A DNA stretch of 64,000 bases from Pascua guehoae (GCA_001600415.1 BCJX01000017.1:158514-222513); one strand, 5' to 3'; positions 1 to 12,216 are shown, counted from the stretch's first letter. Notes: generated by a model not told the origin, from the letters alone. Program-made: numbers and translations.

Positions 1-673
1 CGCCCTCCTGAGGAGCCGCTGGGCTGTAGTAGGCCGTTGAGGTACGCCCATCTGGTAAAGGTATTTGTTAAGGAGAGACTGAGGTGGGAGTTGTTAGAAA
101 CAAGAGGCGAAGACGTCTGTCAACATGAGAGGTAAGTAGTGTGGTTGCTAAAAACCAAAGACGACCCACTCGGCTACACGTGTTTCCGGGGCAAAACACC
201 AACGACACACTAGGAATCTGTCCCGCCGGCCGTCCACGACAGCGTCTGCCCCATGGGGTCATGGGGGTCCAGTCCAGAGTAGTGCCAAGCCTGTACATGT
301 CACTGAGCGTCTGGACCGTGCACACCCACTCTCTCTCTCTCTCTTTGTAATCAGACAAACCGTCTGGTGCCCATTGGGGCCACGGGGGTCAGAGGAGGGG
401 GGGGGGGGAACATGGAACACGATGCGGTGGAGGGCTGCCTATCCCTTTTGAATCTTTTGATCGGCTCTGACCGCGGGAACAGGCAACGTGCAATGTGTGA
501 CGGAAGTAGAATGCGGAGACCCCGCGCTCGCTTAGGTCGATTGTGTGCTCCACCCCGACTCCGTCGACCCAAGATAGAATATACCTACGGGTGTCCAAAC
601 TGCAACTCTCAATCATGAGACTTGCACTGCATACTCTACCGCCTCTAGCAACGTACGCCCATCACCGTCCACC
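1..673. other. Gene-free left flank with simple repeats
   Basis: I see no convincing gene on either strand; the open frames here are short and overlap each other without recognisable content. The stretch holds a (CT)8 microsatellite at about 329-344, a run of twelve G at 397-408, and an imperfect direct repeat. In that repeat a segment around 243-268 (cgtctg, then cccatgggg, then gggggtc) resembles one around 361-391. The last part is presumably the promoter and 5' leader of the gene starting at 674. Confidence 0.5.
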
Positions 674-1941
674 ATGCCGTTGTCGTCTTCTCAACCTTCA
701 GTGATCAAGATTGCGGTTGCCCAGACCAGCCCTGTTGAACTGGATCTCGACACCTTCAACGACCAACTCTCTGCGCACACGTCGCCGTTCCCCACGCTCG
801 AGGCCAACCTCCTCGATGCCGCCAAGCGTGTAGAGGAGGCGGCCAGCCAAGGCGCAGACGTGGTCGTCTTTCCGGAATACTTTCTCCAGTCGTTTGTGAA
901 CAGCGGTCGCCAGGTGAGCAGAGCACCATGAGTATGGGAGCAGGAGCTGACATTCTAGTTCCTCACTCTTCCGGGGACGCACCTCGAGGCGTTCCTCTCA
1001 AAGCTTGCAGAGCAGTACAAGATCTCCATTGCGGGAACGATTGTGTACGGCTCCATCCCGGAGGAAGCTGGTGTTGAATCTCTGCCCGCGGTGTCACCAT
1101 TTGAACACCTCCTCGACGACGCCAAGCCCGAGGGTCTCACCGATGCCCAGCGCCAGTGGGCGAGCTGGCTGGAGAAAAACGAGATTGTGTACCGGGATTC
1201 GGCAGACCACGCGCCCCACCACCCCGTTCTCCACAACACGGCTTTTTTTATTGACGAGACTGGGAAGCGGATCGGGACATATGTGAAGAGGAATCTGTGG
1301 ATCCCCGAGCGGTGAGTGTGGCGACTCACGGAGCACAAATTCTGACCGCAGGCACTATCTTACGCCTGGAGAGACGATGCACACGGCATTCGAGACAAAG
1401 TGGGGCAAAGCTGGCTTCCTCATTTGTACGTCTCCCTCATACACCCACTTGGCTGACACCAGGCTGGGACCAGTCGCACGGCGCAGCGGGCCAGTACTTG
1501 GCCGACCAGGGCGTGGGCCTCATCTTTGCGCCGACATTCTGGCTCGGGACCGATAGCGAGCCGTGAGCAACGAGACCTCCTACAAGTCGACTAACTGCAA
1601 ACAGGGAGCTGAGCCAATTCCCACACGAGCCAAACTACGAGTTCGACATGGTCCAGGCTCTAGCGTACGCGCGCTCCTTTGAGACGGAAACGGTGTATGT
1701 GCTTTGCAATGCGGGCGGCCCAGTCGAGCAAGGCTTCATGGGTGGAAGCGCGGTCTGGGCGCCTCTCCGCGGTAAAGTGGGCGGGTTTGGCGATAGCGAA
1801 GTTGGCGTCAAGGTCGTCGAGGTCGACATGAACGTGCTCAAGGTCGCAAGGGGGCTGTATCACGTCCAGGAGGATTGGAGGCATAGGCTGAAGAAGGTCA
1901 AGGATGAGGAGCGACGACGGCTCGAGGAGTCGACGCCTTGA
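674..1941 (+). CDS. Carbon-nitrogen hydrolase (nitrilase superfamily)
   Basis: Five exons (674-913, 959-1311, 1352-1425, 1463-1562, 1605-1941) give a continuous 367-residue protein. The nitrilase-superfamily Glu-Lys-Cys triad is visible in order: Glu in the FPEYF segment near residue 68, Lys in YVKRNLW near residue 190, and Cys in CWDQSHG at the start of exon 4. The Cys codon is itself split by an intron. The family hydrolyses nitriles or amides of small carboxylic acids through a thioester on the Cys. The segment after the Cys (WLGTDSEP, FPHEPNYEFD) suggests an aliphatic amidase or nitrilase-like branch rather than a ureidopropionase, but the substrate cannot be read from sequence. There is no signal peptide, so it is probably cytosolic. 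The ATG at 674 is the first in frame and gives the expected N-terminal beta strand (IKIAVAQTSP). Confidence 0.88.
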
Positions 1942-2146
1942 AGGATGGATGGTTTAGGAAGACACTGGGAAATTTATTGCGACTTTGGGGTGTAGCAAAC
2001 ACCTACTGTTACCGTTGAGCGCTTCCGCAGCACTGTGCGCTGAAGGCAAGCCGTGAGTGGTTCGTTTATTTATTACCCATGCATCTTCATTCTACCTGTC
2101 TAGTGCTATGCTGGCGATGCTCGCCTTCAACAACTCTTCTAACTCC

Positions 2147-4130
2147 CTACTTGGCGACGCCCTCAAGGACAATAAACTGCCACGAGTGCTTGCGCACGGT
2201 GTGCTTGTGGGCAGCCCATTCCTCGGCCGAGTACGTCTTGGTGGTGGGCACGACGGTATCGGGCTTGGCAAACGTGTTGACGGCGTCCAAGTCGTCCGAG
2301 TAGACCTCTGTGACAGTAACACTCCCGAGTTTGACCGATGGTGCCAGAGCGATAGACTCTGTCCAGTCGAGGGATGGGTGGCGGTTGAGGACGCTCAGAC
2401 GGACACTGACCTTGCCGGTCTTGTCGTCCTCGACGCTGACGGCGGCAGTGTCAATGTACCGCGGCGCCATGCTCAGCTGCTGGATAAATGTGGGGTAGGT
2501 GGGGCCATTGTACGTGTCTGGGAGGGAAGGGAGGGCGAGGAGGTGGCCGTTCTTCATGTACTTTGAGAACATTTTGAGTCTGGACAGTCAGACTTGGTTC
2601 GGAGTGTAATGGTCAAAAGGAGATTCCTCCCCCGGGGAGTAATCACGACTCACGGCCAGAAGGTAGTCTGCCTGAGGATGCCATCCGGCGTGGTCATGAG
2701 CGGCGAGATGACATTGACGCTCTGGGCGAGACACGCAATGGCGACCTCCTTGTGCTTGCGGACGAGGACGTTGAGCCACGCGGCCACACCAAGCATGTCG
2801 GTGTAGTCGTACGTCTGCTCGAGGCCCTTTTCGCCCGGCGCCTTGACGACATCCCACACATTCCACTCGTCGTAGCAAACCCTGACGTCGCGGGCGGGGA
2901 TCCCACGCATCGTGTTGTCCACGTTGGCGAGGTCGATGAGCGACTTGCAAATGTCAATGCCCTTTTCGGCCGCTGCGGGCCCAAAGACATTCTTCTCGTA
3001 CTCGAGCCCTGGGACGTCGGGATCCTGCTCGTGCCCAAGCATCGTGCTGCTCGTTAGCAACGCCGCTCGTGGGGAACGCTGTGTGCCGCTTCAACCGCAC
3101 TACTCACTAGTAGTGGATACTGTGGAGGTCGACAAACGGCACGACAGACTGGAGAACCTCGCGGTCCCAATCTGACCAGCCCGTCTCGCCGCACGACACG
3201 AGCTTGATGGTCGGGTCCACGAGCTTGAGCGCATGCGCCCACTTGCGCGCAATGGAGGCATACTCGGTAGCGGTGAGGTTGCCAACCTGCCACGGACCCC
3301 ACACTGTCATTAGCCACCTGACGGAGCCGGCACCCAGCATGTCGCTACTCACTCTCATTGCCCAGACCCCAGTACTTTACAGCGTGCGGCTCATCGCGTC
3401 CCGTGTTCTTGCGACGGAGGTTTGCCCAGCTGGGCGTCAGTCCATGCTGGTGGTGGTTGACGTACTATGTGTTGCCCGTGCCGTTGCAGTACTCGACCCA
3501 CGCAAGCGCCTCCTCGAGGGTCCCCGAACCCACTGACGGTCAGCATCCACTGCAGCTTATCCCATTCACGATCCATGTGAAGGAGCGGCACGCACTGTTG
3601 AGACAGATGTAAGGCTCCCACTTGTTGGCGCGGCAGAGGTCGATAAACTCGTCTGTGCCAAACTTGTTGCTCTCGCCCTCTGGCGCGAGCCACGCGAGCT
3701 CGACGCGCGTGGGCCGCTGGTCGACGGGGCCGATACCGTCCTGCCAGTGGTAGTTGCTGACATAGTTGCCGCCGGGCCAGCGCATCATGGGGGTCTCGAG
3801 CTCGCCGTCCTTGGCGAGGACGGCACGCACGTCCTTGCGCCACCCCAAGCGGCCCTGTGTGAGCGGCGTCCCGTCATCCTGTGCGTCGAGGAGCTCGGCG
3901 GGGCTCGGGGCAGCGGGGTTGTCGACAATGCCGCCATAGATGCACCGGCCGAGGTGCTCGAGGAAACCAGAGTAGAGCTTTTCGTCGACCGGGCCCGCCG
4001 ACGCGTCCTCGCGCAGCTTTGGGTCCAGTACGAGCGGGAGCGACGAGAATGACTCTGGGTGCGACGTGGTCTTTGGCAACGTCGACTTGGTTTTCCGGAG
4101 CACACCCTGCTGGATCGTGGAGAGGAGCAT
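2147..4130 (-). CDS. Alpha-L-arabinofuranosidase, GH51, intracellular type
   Basis: Six exons (4130-3596, 3532-3466, 3429-3353, 3303-3108, 3046-2654, 2579-2147) sum to 566 residues. GH51 signatures are clear: RWPGGNYVSNYHWQDGIGP in exon 1, KYWGLGNE followed across an intron by MWGPWQVGN (the Glu of GNE is the acid/base), and CYDEWNVWD (its Glu is the nucleophile). The family removes terminal alpha-L-arabinofuranosyl residues from arabinan and arabinoxylan oligosaccharides. There is no signal peptide at the N terminus (MLLSTIQQGVLRK), and the length and motif spacing match the intracellular, bacterial-like GH51 branch rather than secreted fungal enzymes of about 650 residues. A TATA-like element lies about 60 nt upstream. 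It is head-to-head with the mitochondrial carrier across about 750 nt, but nothing suggests a functional link. Confidence 0.93.
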
Positions 4131-4876
4131 GGCTGTAGATTCTGTCGTTGGTAGGTGAGGATGGGGCGCTGTGAATCCCGTTATGGTCGTCCTTTATACT
4201 CGACACCGCAACAACAGCGGGGCCCGTGGGACATCCATCACTCTTTCCTACATGCGGCGCGCAGTAGCTCACCCCCCCCGATACAGCCGTGCAGCCGCCC
4301 GTTATCCATCGCGTATCACGCGGCAGAGCGGTTGATGGTACTACCGGCACTTTTGTTCAATGCCCACCGCCCAACCCGCCCGGCCCGATTCCGCGCCGGA
4401 CCGCCGGCACCAGCAGCAACCGTGACAACAACAGCACGGTGGCAGGCGGTTGACTGGCTAGTGCTCGGTGGGCAGAACATAATGTAACCATCGTAGGTAA
4501 TCTATCACACACTACTCTGCAGGAGGAGTAAATAGCGAAGCAGTTGCTACCATCGCAGATCCCATGTCCTGGGCACGACGGCCATGGCAGCATCTTAACT
4601 CACTCGGCGATTCAACAAACCACACCGGCATTGCACTCGGAAAATTATCGGCAACTTTTGTTGCGTCCGATATCCTGCATCTCGTGTTGCGGACATGAGT
4701 CCAATGTCCGCGCTTGGCGTTTTCAAGGCGTAATGATGTGCTTTGTGCTAACCATCAACCAGCGTCCCAAACTAACCAGCTCCAACACTTTGGGCAATCT
4801 AACAACGAACGTCTGTTGTTGTTGACAATCTATCCCACCTGATAGTCGCCTCTCACCTGCTGCCGCAACTGCAACA
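4131..4876. other. Divergent intergenic region, GH51 / carrier
   Basis: About 750 nt separate two outward-facing genes. Apart from the TATA-like element on the minus strand I see no gene, RNA or repeat. The carrier side ends in a pyrimidine- and CAAC-rich leader just before its ATG at 4877. Confidence 0.5.
4191..4198 (-). promoter_or_regulatory. TATA-like element upstream of the GH51 gene
   Basis: Read on the minus strand the bases are tataaagg, placed about 60 nt before the ATG at 4130. Both spacing and sequence suit a fungal TATA box. This is the only core-promoter-like motif I noticed in this intergenic region. Confidence 0.45.
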
Positions 4877-6397
4877 ATGTCGGACGAATTCCCCCTCCCG
4901 GTGCCGCCGAGCAAGAACCGCAACGTGCTCGCGATTGAGCTCATCTCGGGCTCGTTTGGTGGTGCCGCGCAGGTCATTGTCGGGCAGGTGAGTGACACTC
5001 CGTGGATAGTCGTAATGTTACATAGTGCTAACTGTGTAGCCCTTGGATACCCTCAAGACTGTAAGTCTAGCCCGTGTCCTCGAACACTGGAACACCTCTA
5101 ACCCTTTAGCGCGCGCAGACTGCCCCACCGGGCCAGTTCAAGAACACGTTCGACATTCTCAAGCAGACGCTGCGCAAGGAGGGCTTCTTTGCGCTCTACA
5201 AGGGTGAGTTGAGGGATGTACAATGAATACCTCAACTGACATGGCAGGAATGGTATGTCCCCACGACCCAAGCTGAGCTCCAAGCTCCAACTAATCCGAC
5301 CCACAGCTCTCGCCCCTCGCCGGTGTCGCGGCGGTCAACTCGCTCCTCTTCACGGCGTACGGCGTGTCGCGCCGCATCGTGTCGCCATACCCAGACCTGA
5401 CGGTCGGGCAGACTGCCGCAGCCGGTGCCATGGCGGGTGCAGCTAATGCTATTCTGGCGAGCCCAGTAAGTGGACGAGAGGGACAGTCTGAGCTGCCCCG
5501 ACTAGTCATCGATCGGAGGCGAGGCAGGGTAGCAGACAGAGCTAACACGATTAGGTGGAGATGTTCAAGATTCGCATGCAGGGACAGTACGGCGGAAAGG
5601 GCGACAAGCGTCTCTCTGCCGTCGTCAAGGATATGTGGCGCCAGTACGGGTTCCGTGACGGTATCATGCGCGGGTACATTGTGAGTTCTGAATGCGAAGT
5701 TGCCGACTGTGGGATGGTGAACACCAGTATCTGTCATTCGTGTACTCTCGACTATGGTAGACACCAGCCTCTACCCTCAGTGTGACCCTTGCTGGCTTGC
5801 CATCCGGCAACGAAAGCTAGAGCGGTCGCGCTACGTCGGTGTAGATACGGCGTGGTTTCGTGATAGCCGATGCACTTTCGCGGACGTCCCAGCTAACCTC
5901 AGATCACCTTTATCAAGGAAATTCCCGCCTACGCCGGCTTCTACACGGGCTACGAGACGGCCAAGCGCTGGTTCCAGGGCCGCTTTGCCCCCGACCCGAT
6001 CCCAGTGTGGGCACTCCTGGCGTCGGGCTCGTGCGGCGGCGTGTGCTACTGGCTTACATCATACCCACTCGATATCGCAAAGAGCCGTATCCAGCTCGCA
6101 CAGGGACCGCCCATGCGCGGCAACTGGCTGCGGGGAGGGTACATTGCGCACGAGCTCAATGAGATTGTCAAGCAGGGCGGCATGTAAGTGTTCACGCGCC
6201 ACTGATAGTGTTGTTGGTTTGAGACGCGACTAATGTCCCCAGCAAGGCGCTCTTCCGCGGTATCGGGCCATGTCTCGTGCGTGCCGTGCCAGCAGCGGCG
6301 TCGACTTTTGTTGCTTTCGAACTCACTCGAGGTGGGTAGTTTTTGGATGGGCCACACTAACCCCGCAGAGTACATTACCGACCACAACCTCCTCTAG
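4877..6397 (+). CDS. Mitochondrial carrier family (SLC25) protein
   Basis: Nine exons (4877-4987, 5040-5060, 5110-5203, 5248-5252, 5307-5465, 5555-5680, 5903-6183, 6243-6331, 6369-6397) sum to 304 residues, the standard carrier length. All three Px[DE]xx[KR] repeat signatures are present: PLDTLKTR, PVEMFKIRMQ and PLDIAKSRIQ. This predicts a six-helix antiporter of the inner mitochondrial membrane. The PVEMFKIRMQGQYG segment and the EIPAYAGFYTGYE helix point to the amino-acid/carnitine-like subgroup (YMC, ORC or CRC type), but the substrate is unresolved. The gene is unusually fragmented. The first signature is encoded by a 21-nt exon, and the Gly-Met before LSPLAG needs a 5-nt exon. Skipping the 5-nt exon breaks the frame, which supports it. 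Confidence 0.9.
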
Positions 6398-6631
6398 ACT
6401 CCGCATCAACAGGATACCCATGCAGTTTTCGCACGATAGAGTGGCGCCGAGGGCGTCTGATTACACAGTTCTCACTACCATTATTGACGATGCATCTACA
6501 CTCCTCCATTCCGTTCGCTGTGTATACGTTACGAAGGGTCAACAATGCAAGACAAGCGGTTCGAACAGTCCCTCTGTGAACAACCTCAGATGGGCCACGA
6601 ACTAGAGTCAGTGCGGGCCACAAAACGCCAC

Positions 6632-8535
6632 TCACGCCGTCATGCTGAGATTATGGTGCACGGCCTTGACCTGCTGGTACGCCTCGATCCCGTAGGTGCC
6701 CAACTCGCGCCCTATGCCCGACTGTTTGAACCCACCAAACGGCGCGTTGGGGGGAACGAGGCCGTACTGGTTGACCCAAACGGTCCCAGCGTCGAGGGCG
6801 CGGCTGACGCGGTGAGCCTGCCGTGTGTCGTTGGTGAACACAGCCGCAGCAAGGCCGTATTCTGTATTGTTGGCCAGTTGGAGCGCATGCGCCTCGTCGC
6901 GGAACGGCGCAACCACGACGACCGGGCCAAAGATCTCCTCGCGGACAACACGCATGTCCTCGGTCGTGTCTGCCAGGATTGTGGGCTCGACCCAGAACCC
7001 GCCGCCGGATTGAGGCCAAGGCTGCCCACCAGAGACGACGCGAGCGCCTTCCTCCTTGCCCGCGTCGATGTACGACAGGACCTTGTCGCGTTGCCCAGCT
7101 GAGATCTTATGTTAGAAGAGAAGCAACAGCAGTGACGTACCAATGGGCCAAATGATGTGGCTTCGTCGGTTGGCTGGCCGATTGCCGCCGCCTCAGCCCG
7201 CTGTTTCAAGGCTGACAGATAGGCGTCGTATACACCCTCTTGGACGTATACCTGGAGTGTGAGCTTACAATCATAGGTATGTAAGCTCACCCGTGAGCTT
7301 GCACAACAGTCTTGTCCCGAGTTGTACCAGATGCCGTTGGCAGTCCAGTTTGCCGCCTCCTCGACGTCGGCGGAATCGAACACGAGCAAGGGGGATTTAC
7401 CGCCGAGTTCGAGCGTCACTTTTTTCAGGTTGGACTCTGCAGCAGCGATCGAGATCCTCCGACCTGTGGCGACCGACCCAGTGAACGCAACCTGCGTCTC
7501 AGTGTTGTATTCATGGTGTGTTCAGAAGACGCACCTTGTCAATATCTTGATGGCGCGCGATCGCATCTCCAGTCGTCGCTCCCAGTCCCGGGACCGTGTT
7601 CAGTACGCCTGCGGGGAACCCAGCCTCTTTCGCCAGGTCGCACATCATGAGCGCCGTCAGGGGGGTGAGCTCGCTGGGTTTCATGACGATCGTGCAGCCA
7701 GCTGCGATCGCCGGCGCGACCTTCCACGCCCACATGAGGAGAGGGTAGTTCCAGGGAATGCTGGGAGCTGTCAGAGGGGCGTCCATGAAGATCAGCTCAC
7801 ATCTGTCCGCAGACGCCAATGGGCTGGTGTAACGTGTACACCATCTTCTCTCCACCGTACGTGTCAATGGTCTGGCCGTGGATCTTGTCGGCCAGGCCGG
7901 CGTAGTACCTCAGACATGCAGCCGAGTCTGCGACATCGGATTCACTACGAGTCAGTGGGGCCCATGATAGCCCAACCTACCGAGCCATGCGAATGCCCTT
8001 GCCCGAGTTCAAACTGTCGTCAGCTCAAGGCTACTTTCCTGACGTACCTCTCTACCGCCGCAATCTTTGCTGCGTCGCGTTCCAGCAGGTCCGCCAGGCG
8101 GTAAAGGACTGGTCCGTCAGTGAGGAAAGGACCTCGAGCTCACCAGCAGATCGCTCTGTAGCGTGTACATTCGTGCCCCACACCTCCTTGAACGCCGTCC
8201 TCGCCGCCTTTACGGCCGTGTCGACATCCCCGGCAGAGGCGTGAGAGACGTCGATGAGCTTGCTCCCCGTCGCAGGGTTGACAGTGGAAAAGGTCTGAGC
8301 ATCTAACGATGGTACCCATTCGTTGTTGCTGAGTGTCAGTTGCGTGATGCCTCCAAAGGACCTGGGATCCGGCTGCTGGAGCTGGCTGACGGACTCACAT
8401 GAACAGAGCGGTGGGGATCTCGAGCTCGCCGACGTTGGGGACATTGAGGCGCTGGTGGGTGGCCGTTCCCGAGTAAGCACGAGACCACGACAATGTGCGG
8501 AGCCTGCTGGCTCGTAGGAGAAGGCGAGAAGGCAT
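6632..8535 (-). CDS. NAD(P)+-dependent aldehyde dehydrogenase, probably mitochondrial
   Basis: A multi-exon gene read from 8535 down to the stop at 6632, about 500 residues. The N terminus ([17 protein letters not shown] then SRAYSG) is rich in Arg, Ser and Leu without acids and resembles a mitochondrial presequence. ALDH landmarks appear in order: [23 protein letters not shown], the AFTGSVATG coenzyme loop, LELGGKSP with the general-base Glu, [10 protein letters not shown] with the catalytic Cys, EEIFGPVV, and the C-terminal [15 protein letters not shown]. The family oxidises aldehydes to acids; the closest guess is an acetaldehyde or general aliphatic ALDH. Two adjacent Cys occur at the active site, as in many ALDHs. 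The stop lies shortly after [14 protein letters not shown], the normal end for the family. Confidence 0.92.
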
Positions 8536-9705
8536 GTTGACGGTTGTGAGTCTGGTTCAAGCAGTCAACGGCGCTGTTGTCAAAGTCGCAACTCGCCAAG
8601 GCGGAGGCCGCTGTCCTCGTTGTGCTTGACCTCCACTTTTGCGGGGCCCAAATTGTTCAGCTGCCTCCATTTGACGGTGGCGCGATTATGTCCATTAGCG
8701 GGATCAAATGACTATTGATTAATGGCATGTGTACCGGTATGTAGCTCGGCCGAGACGAGGGGAGCAACCTGCAAGAGAGCGCCTGAGGGCCCAAGTGAGC
8801 GGCCAGGTCATGCAATTCAACCACAATGTGGGCGCCGGCGGGGCGCGGGGGGGGGGGGACGTGCGCAGGCGGAGGGCGGGCGCGCATGGGCAGGATTCCG
8901 TCAGTTGCATAATGGCACAAAGTCATATGGCCCCCAAGAGTTAACCACAATGATGGTTGCGACTGGCTCAAGGTGGGTGGGCCATGGGTAGCTCCTTGGG
9001 TATGGCTGGAATGCGGCAACGGCGGCTACGTGCAAGGGCAAGGTGCAGGGCGGCAGGTCGACATAATAATGCCTACGCGCCCGGCCGGGCGGCAGCAGGC
9101 GGCGTGAGGGACAGGGGTGCGGCAAGAGAGCGGCAGTAATGGCCTGGGCGGCCCGGGCTCGGGGTGTGCGGCCATGACCGGCCAACAGTGGGGGGAAAGT
9201 GGGCCAGCCAGCCAGAGTGTCGATACGCAGCACGGCCAGCGAGCGCATGCGGCATGGGGCATGCGGCACGCACTCTGTGTCTAAACGGGGAGGGGCAGAG
9301 GAAAGGGAGCCTTGAATGCATGAGCCATTTCATCAAAGGGAGCGAGCGAGAGCGAGCACCCAAGCCAGCCCAGCCAGCCAGCAAGGGAGAGGGATACTAC
9401 CACCACACGACTAACCCAACCCCCTCACTCCCCACCTCACCCCATCCCACTCAGGCGAGCTATCCGATCCATCGACTCTACTCATCATCACAACCACTCT
9501 ACTCGCCACCAATCCATCCCTCACAGTCTGTAACCAACACAGAAACAAATACGGACCCACGACGCCCAACAACGACGACGCTGTCGCGATTGATAACTTT
9601 TATCGACTCTCCCAAACGGATCAGGCTCAACCAACAGTTCTGCCTGCTCTTCCGTCGTTTGACAACCACAAACAATCGCAAACAACGCTGTTGCCTCCAA
9701 CAGCG
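8536..9705. other. Divergent intergenic region, ALDH / Zn2Cys6 factor
   Basis: About 1.17 kb between outward-facing genes. No gene is convincing. It contains a G-run near 8849-8858, a GC-rich middle section, and from about 9410 to 9700 a C/A-rich leader (ccaccacac, cccaacccc, caccac) typical of fungal 5' regions, ending at the ATG at 9706. Confidence 0.5.
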
Positions 9706-12216
9706 ATGCCAACCCCCGCGGGGCGCAAGCGCTCTTCGCGCGCGTGTGACGTACGTTTTCTCTTGATGATTATTTTGATGGTGCTGACCATGCCTAGGGA
9801 TGCAAGCTGTACGCTGGCCACGATGCCCACACGACGCTGACTGCAGGAAACGCATGAAGTGTGAAGACGTCGCTCCGGGCGCGTCTGGCGAGCCGACATG
9901 CAAGCTGTGCCGCGAGTCGGGTGTCGAGTGCACGTTTGAGACGCCAGTGAGGAAGCGGTACGTCTTGATGGCCGCCGCCGCCCGTATCTGCATCGCATTT
10001 CCTGTGGGCGCTCCACTTTCCCATACACCACACACACACACCATATATCTGTGCTCACACCGCAGTGGGCCTGCGCCCGGATTCCGTCGGCGGACTGGCG
10101 GATCAGACTCTCCGCCCAAGGAGGAAAGTGACGAGGGCACGAGCACTCCGTCACGCGGACAAAACAATGCGGCCGGTCCGAGCAGGACCAATGGTCAGGC
10201 CGTAGGACATTCGCGGCCAGCACCGGCGAAGCGAAGGCGACCCCCGCTTCTCGGCTTGCCCCCCGCTCTGGTGGACGAGCTATTGGCGGTATACTTTACT
10301 CATGTCCACGTGAGTTGGGTGACCTCTTGATGCAGTGTCCGTGGTGCTGACTACGGCGTAGAACGTATGGCCCCTTATCTACAAGCCCATGTTCAATCCG
10401 CACACGGCCTCGGCGCCACTGCTGCTCTCGACGCTCGCGATTGCCGCATGCGTTGCGAGCCCGGGCAAAAAGGACGGCTTTGACCCCGATAAGCTGTTTG
10501 CCATGGCCGAGTCGGCGCTGCACCACTGCCGCAACGAGTCGCGTATCGACATTCTCCAAGCACTCATGATCCTCTCGTTGCGGCAGACCGGATGTGGCGA
10601 CAAACGCTCGGCGTTTGCGTACGCGGGGCGAGCTAGCTGCATGGCCCTCAATCTCGGTCTGCACCTAGCGCCATCGACGCAGAGCGAGAGGGCCGAAGCC
10701 GAGCTACGTTGCCGCGTGTACTGGAATGCCTATGTGTTGGACAAGATTCTAGCAGAGGAGACTGGACGCCCTGCCCTCCTGTCATACCGACGGGCATCGA
10801 CACCCATCCCGTCCGTCGCAGAGGCGGACGAGTTTGAGCCTTGGCCACCACAGACGGCCAGCTCGGCCCCCCTTCCCCGCAGTGTGCAACATGTGGTTCC
10901 ACGTCGGGGATACGTCATGTCGTACTTTGTATGGACATGCCGCCTCGCCATGATTGTCGAGGACATTCTCGACCTAGACCTCGTCGGCCCCCCAGTGCTA
11001 GGCGCATGGGACCAGCAGTTTTCGGATAGGTTACATGCTCAACGTGACCCCGTCGCCCTGGCGGACGAGATTGCCGATCAGCTCGAGTCGTGGCGAGCGT
11101 CCGTGCCCCGGAACCTAGATGTTGATCTCAGTGGCTCCGTCTCGCCGCTTCCGCACGTCATTGTCGGATGGGCTGTGAGTTGGAGAATAATTGTCCAGTC
11201 TGAACTGTGCTGACGTTGTAGTGGTACCACACTGCCAAGATCCTAGTCTACTCTCGGTTCATCAAACGCCAGCCAACACGGTCATCGTCCCCAGGGCTTG
11301 CGGAACGTGCGCATCGCATCTGCTCGCAGGCGAGCGAGGAGTGTGTTGTGCTCCTTGCCCATCTTGACCGTCACAAGCTGCTCGCCCAGGTCAGCGCGGA
11401 TATCATTCACTTGCTATCAATCATTACATTGTTCGAGGGTACGTTGTCAGCCAAAAACAGCTATCGAAAGCTCTCTAACACACCCAGCGTTCGATGCCAC
11501 CGATCCAGACGAGGAGCTAGCGCACCGCGCCAAGCTCAACTTTGCCCAGTGCTGTATCTGGCTACGTGACTTTTCTGCTTTCTGGCCCATCGCCTCGGCG
11601 CACAAGGTCTTCTTCGAGGGCTGTACGTGCCTCTACTATTCCAGCTTGCCGACAGGTCGCTAACCCACCAGTGATCCAGGGAGGCCTCAAGCTGACATCG
11701 GGGGAACTGGGACCCTCACCTGCATCAGCCACGAGTGTCGACTCGCCCATGAACTTGCCCGAGGAGCTCCGCGTGCTAGGCCGCAATCTCACGGGGGCTG
11801 GAGACGACGGTCGTCGGCGGTCAAACGCCGAGCCACAGGAGCCGTCGCCCGCTGTCCCCACTGGCCCGTCGCTGTTCCAACTACCCCAGTTCTACTGGAA
11901 CCACCTGACGACCGACATGACGACACCACAGCCTGGCACAGAGGCGCCTCCGCAAGAGCCGCACGCGTGGGACTGGGACCTCGACTTTGCAAACACGACA
12001 CCAGGGACCGGCGTGGATAGCAGCAGCAACGTCGGCGGTGTAGACGCCCCACCACCGCCAAGCAACGGCGGTGGTAGCGCAATGACAAGCAACGCGCCTC
12101 TCCCCATGCCCGAGCAGCCGTGGGACCCTGGACTTGCAACACAGGGACCAGCGGACCAGGCCGCCATCTACTCGGCGCTCATGAGCTACATGGTCCAGGC
12201 GACCAAGTCGAATTGA
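9706..12216 (+). CDS. Zn2Cys6 transcription factor with fungal-specific middle homology region
   Basis: Eight exons (9706-9750, 9798-9808, 9847-9957, 10066-10309, 10362-11174, 11222-11438, 11488-11622, 11672-12216) give 706 residues in phase. Joining exons 1-3 restores a zinc cluster, CDGCKLKRMKC then CKLCRESGVEC, with spacing C-x2-C-x6-C-x12-C-x2-C-x6-C, which matches the Zn2Cys6 consensus. The middle region (ALVDELLAVYFTHVH, VWPLIYKPMF, MALNLGLHL, WRVYWNAYVLDK-like text) is the fungal_trans domain of xylanolytic/Acu-type regulators. The C terminus is Pro/Gly/Ser-rich and is probably an activation region. It is a nuclear DNA-binding regulator with unknown target genes. The second exon is only 11 nt, and the following intron is only 38 nt. 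Its neighbours (ALDH, tRNA genes) do not reveal its regulon. Confidence 0.9.

Noticed and set aside
9499..10223. Minus-strand frames of about 200-230 codons over the start of the first Zn2Cys6 factor
   Set aside because: They cover the zinc-cluster exons on the opposite strand and have no recognisable motif.
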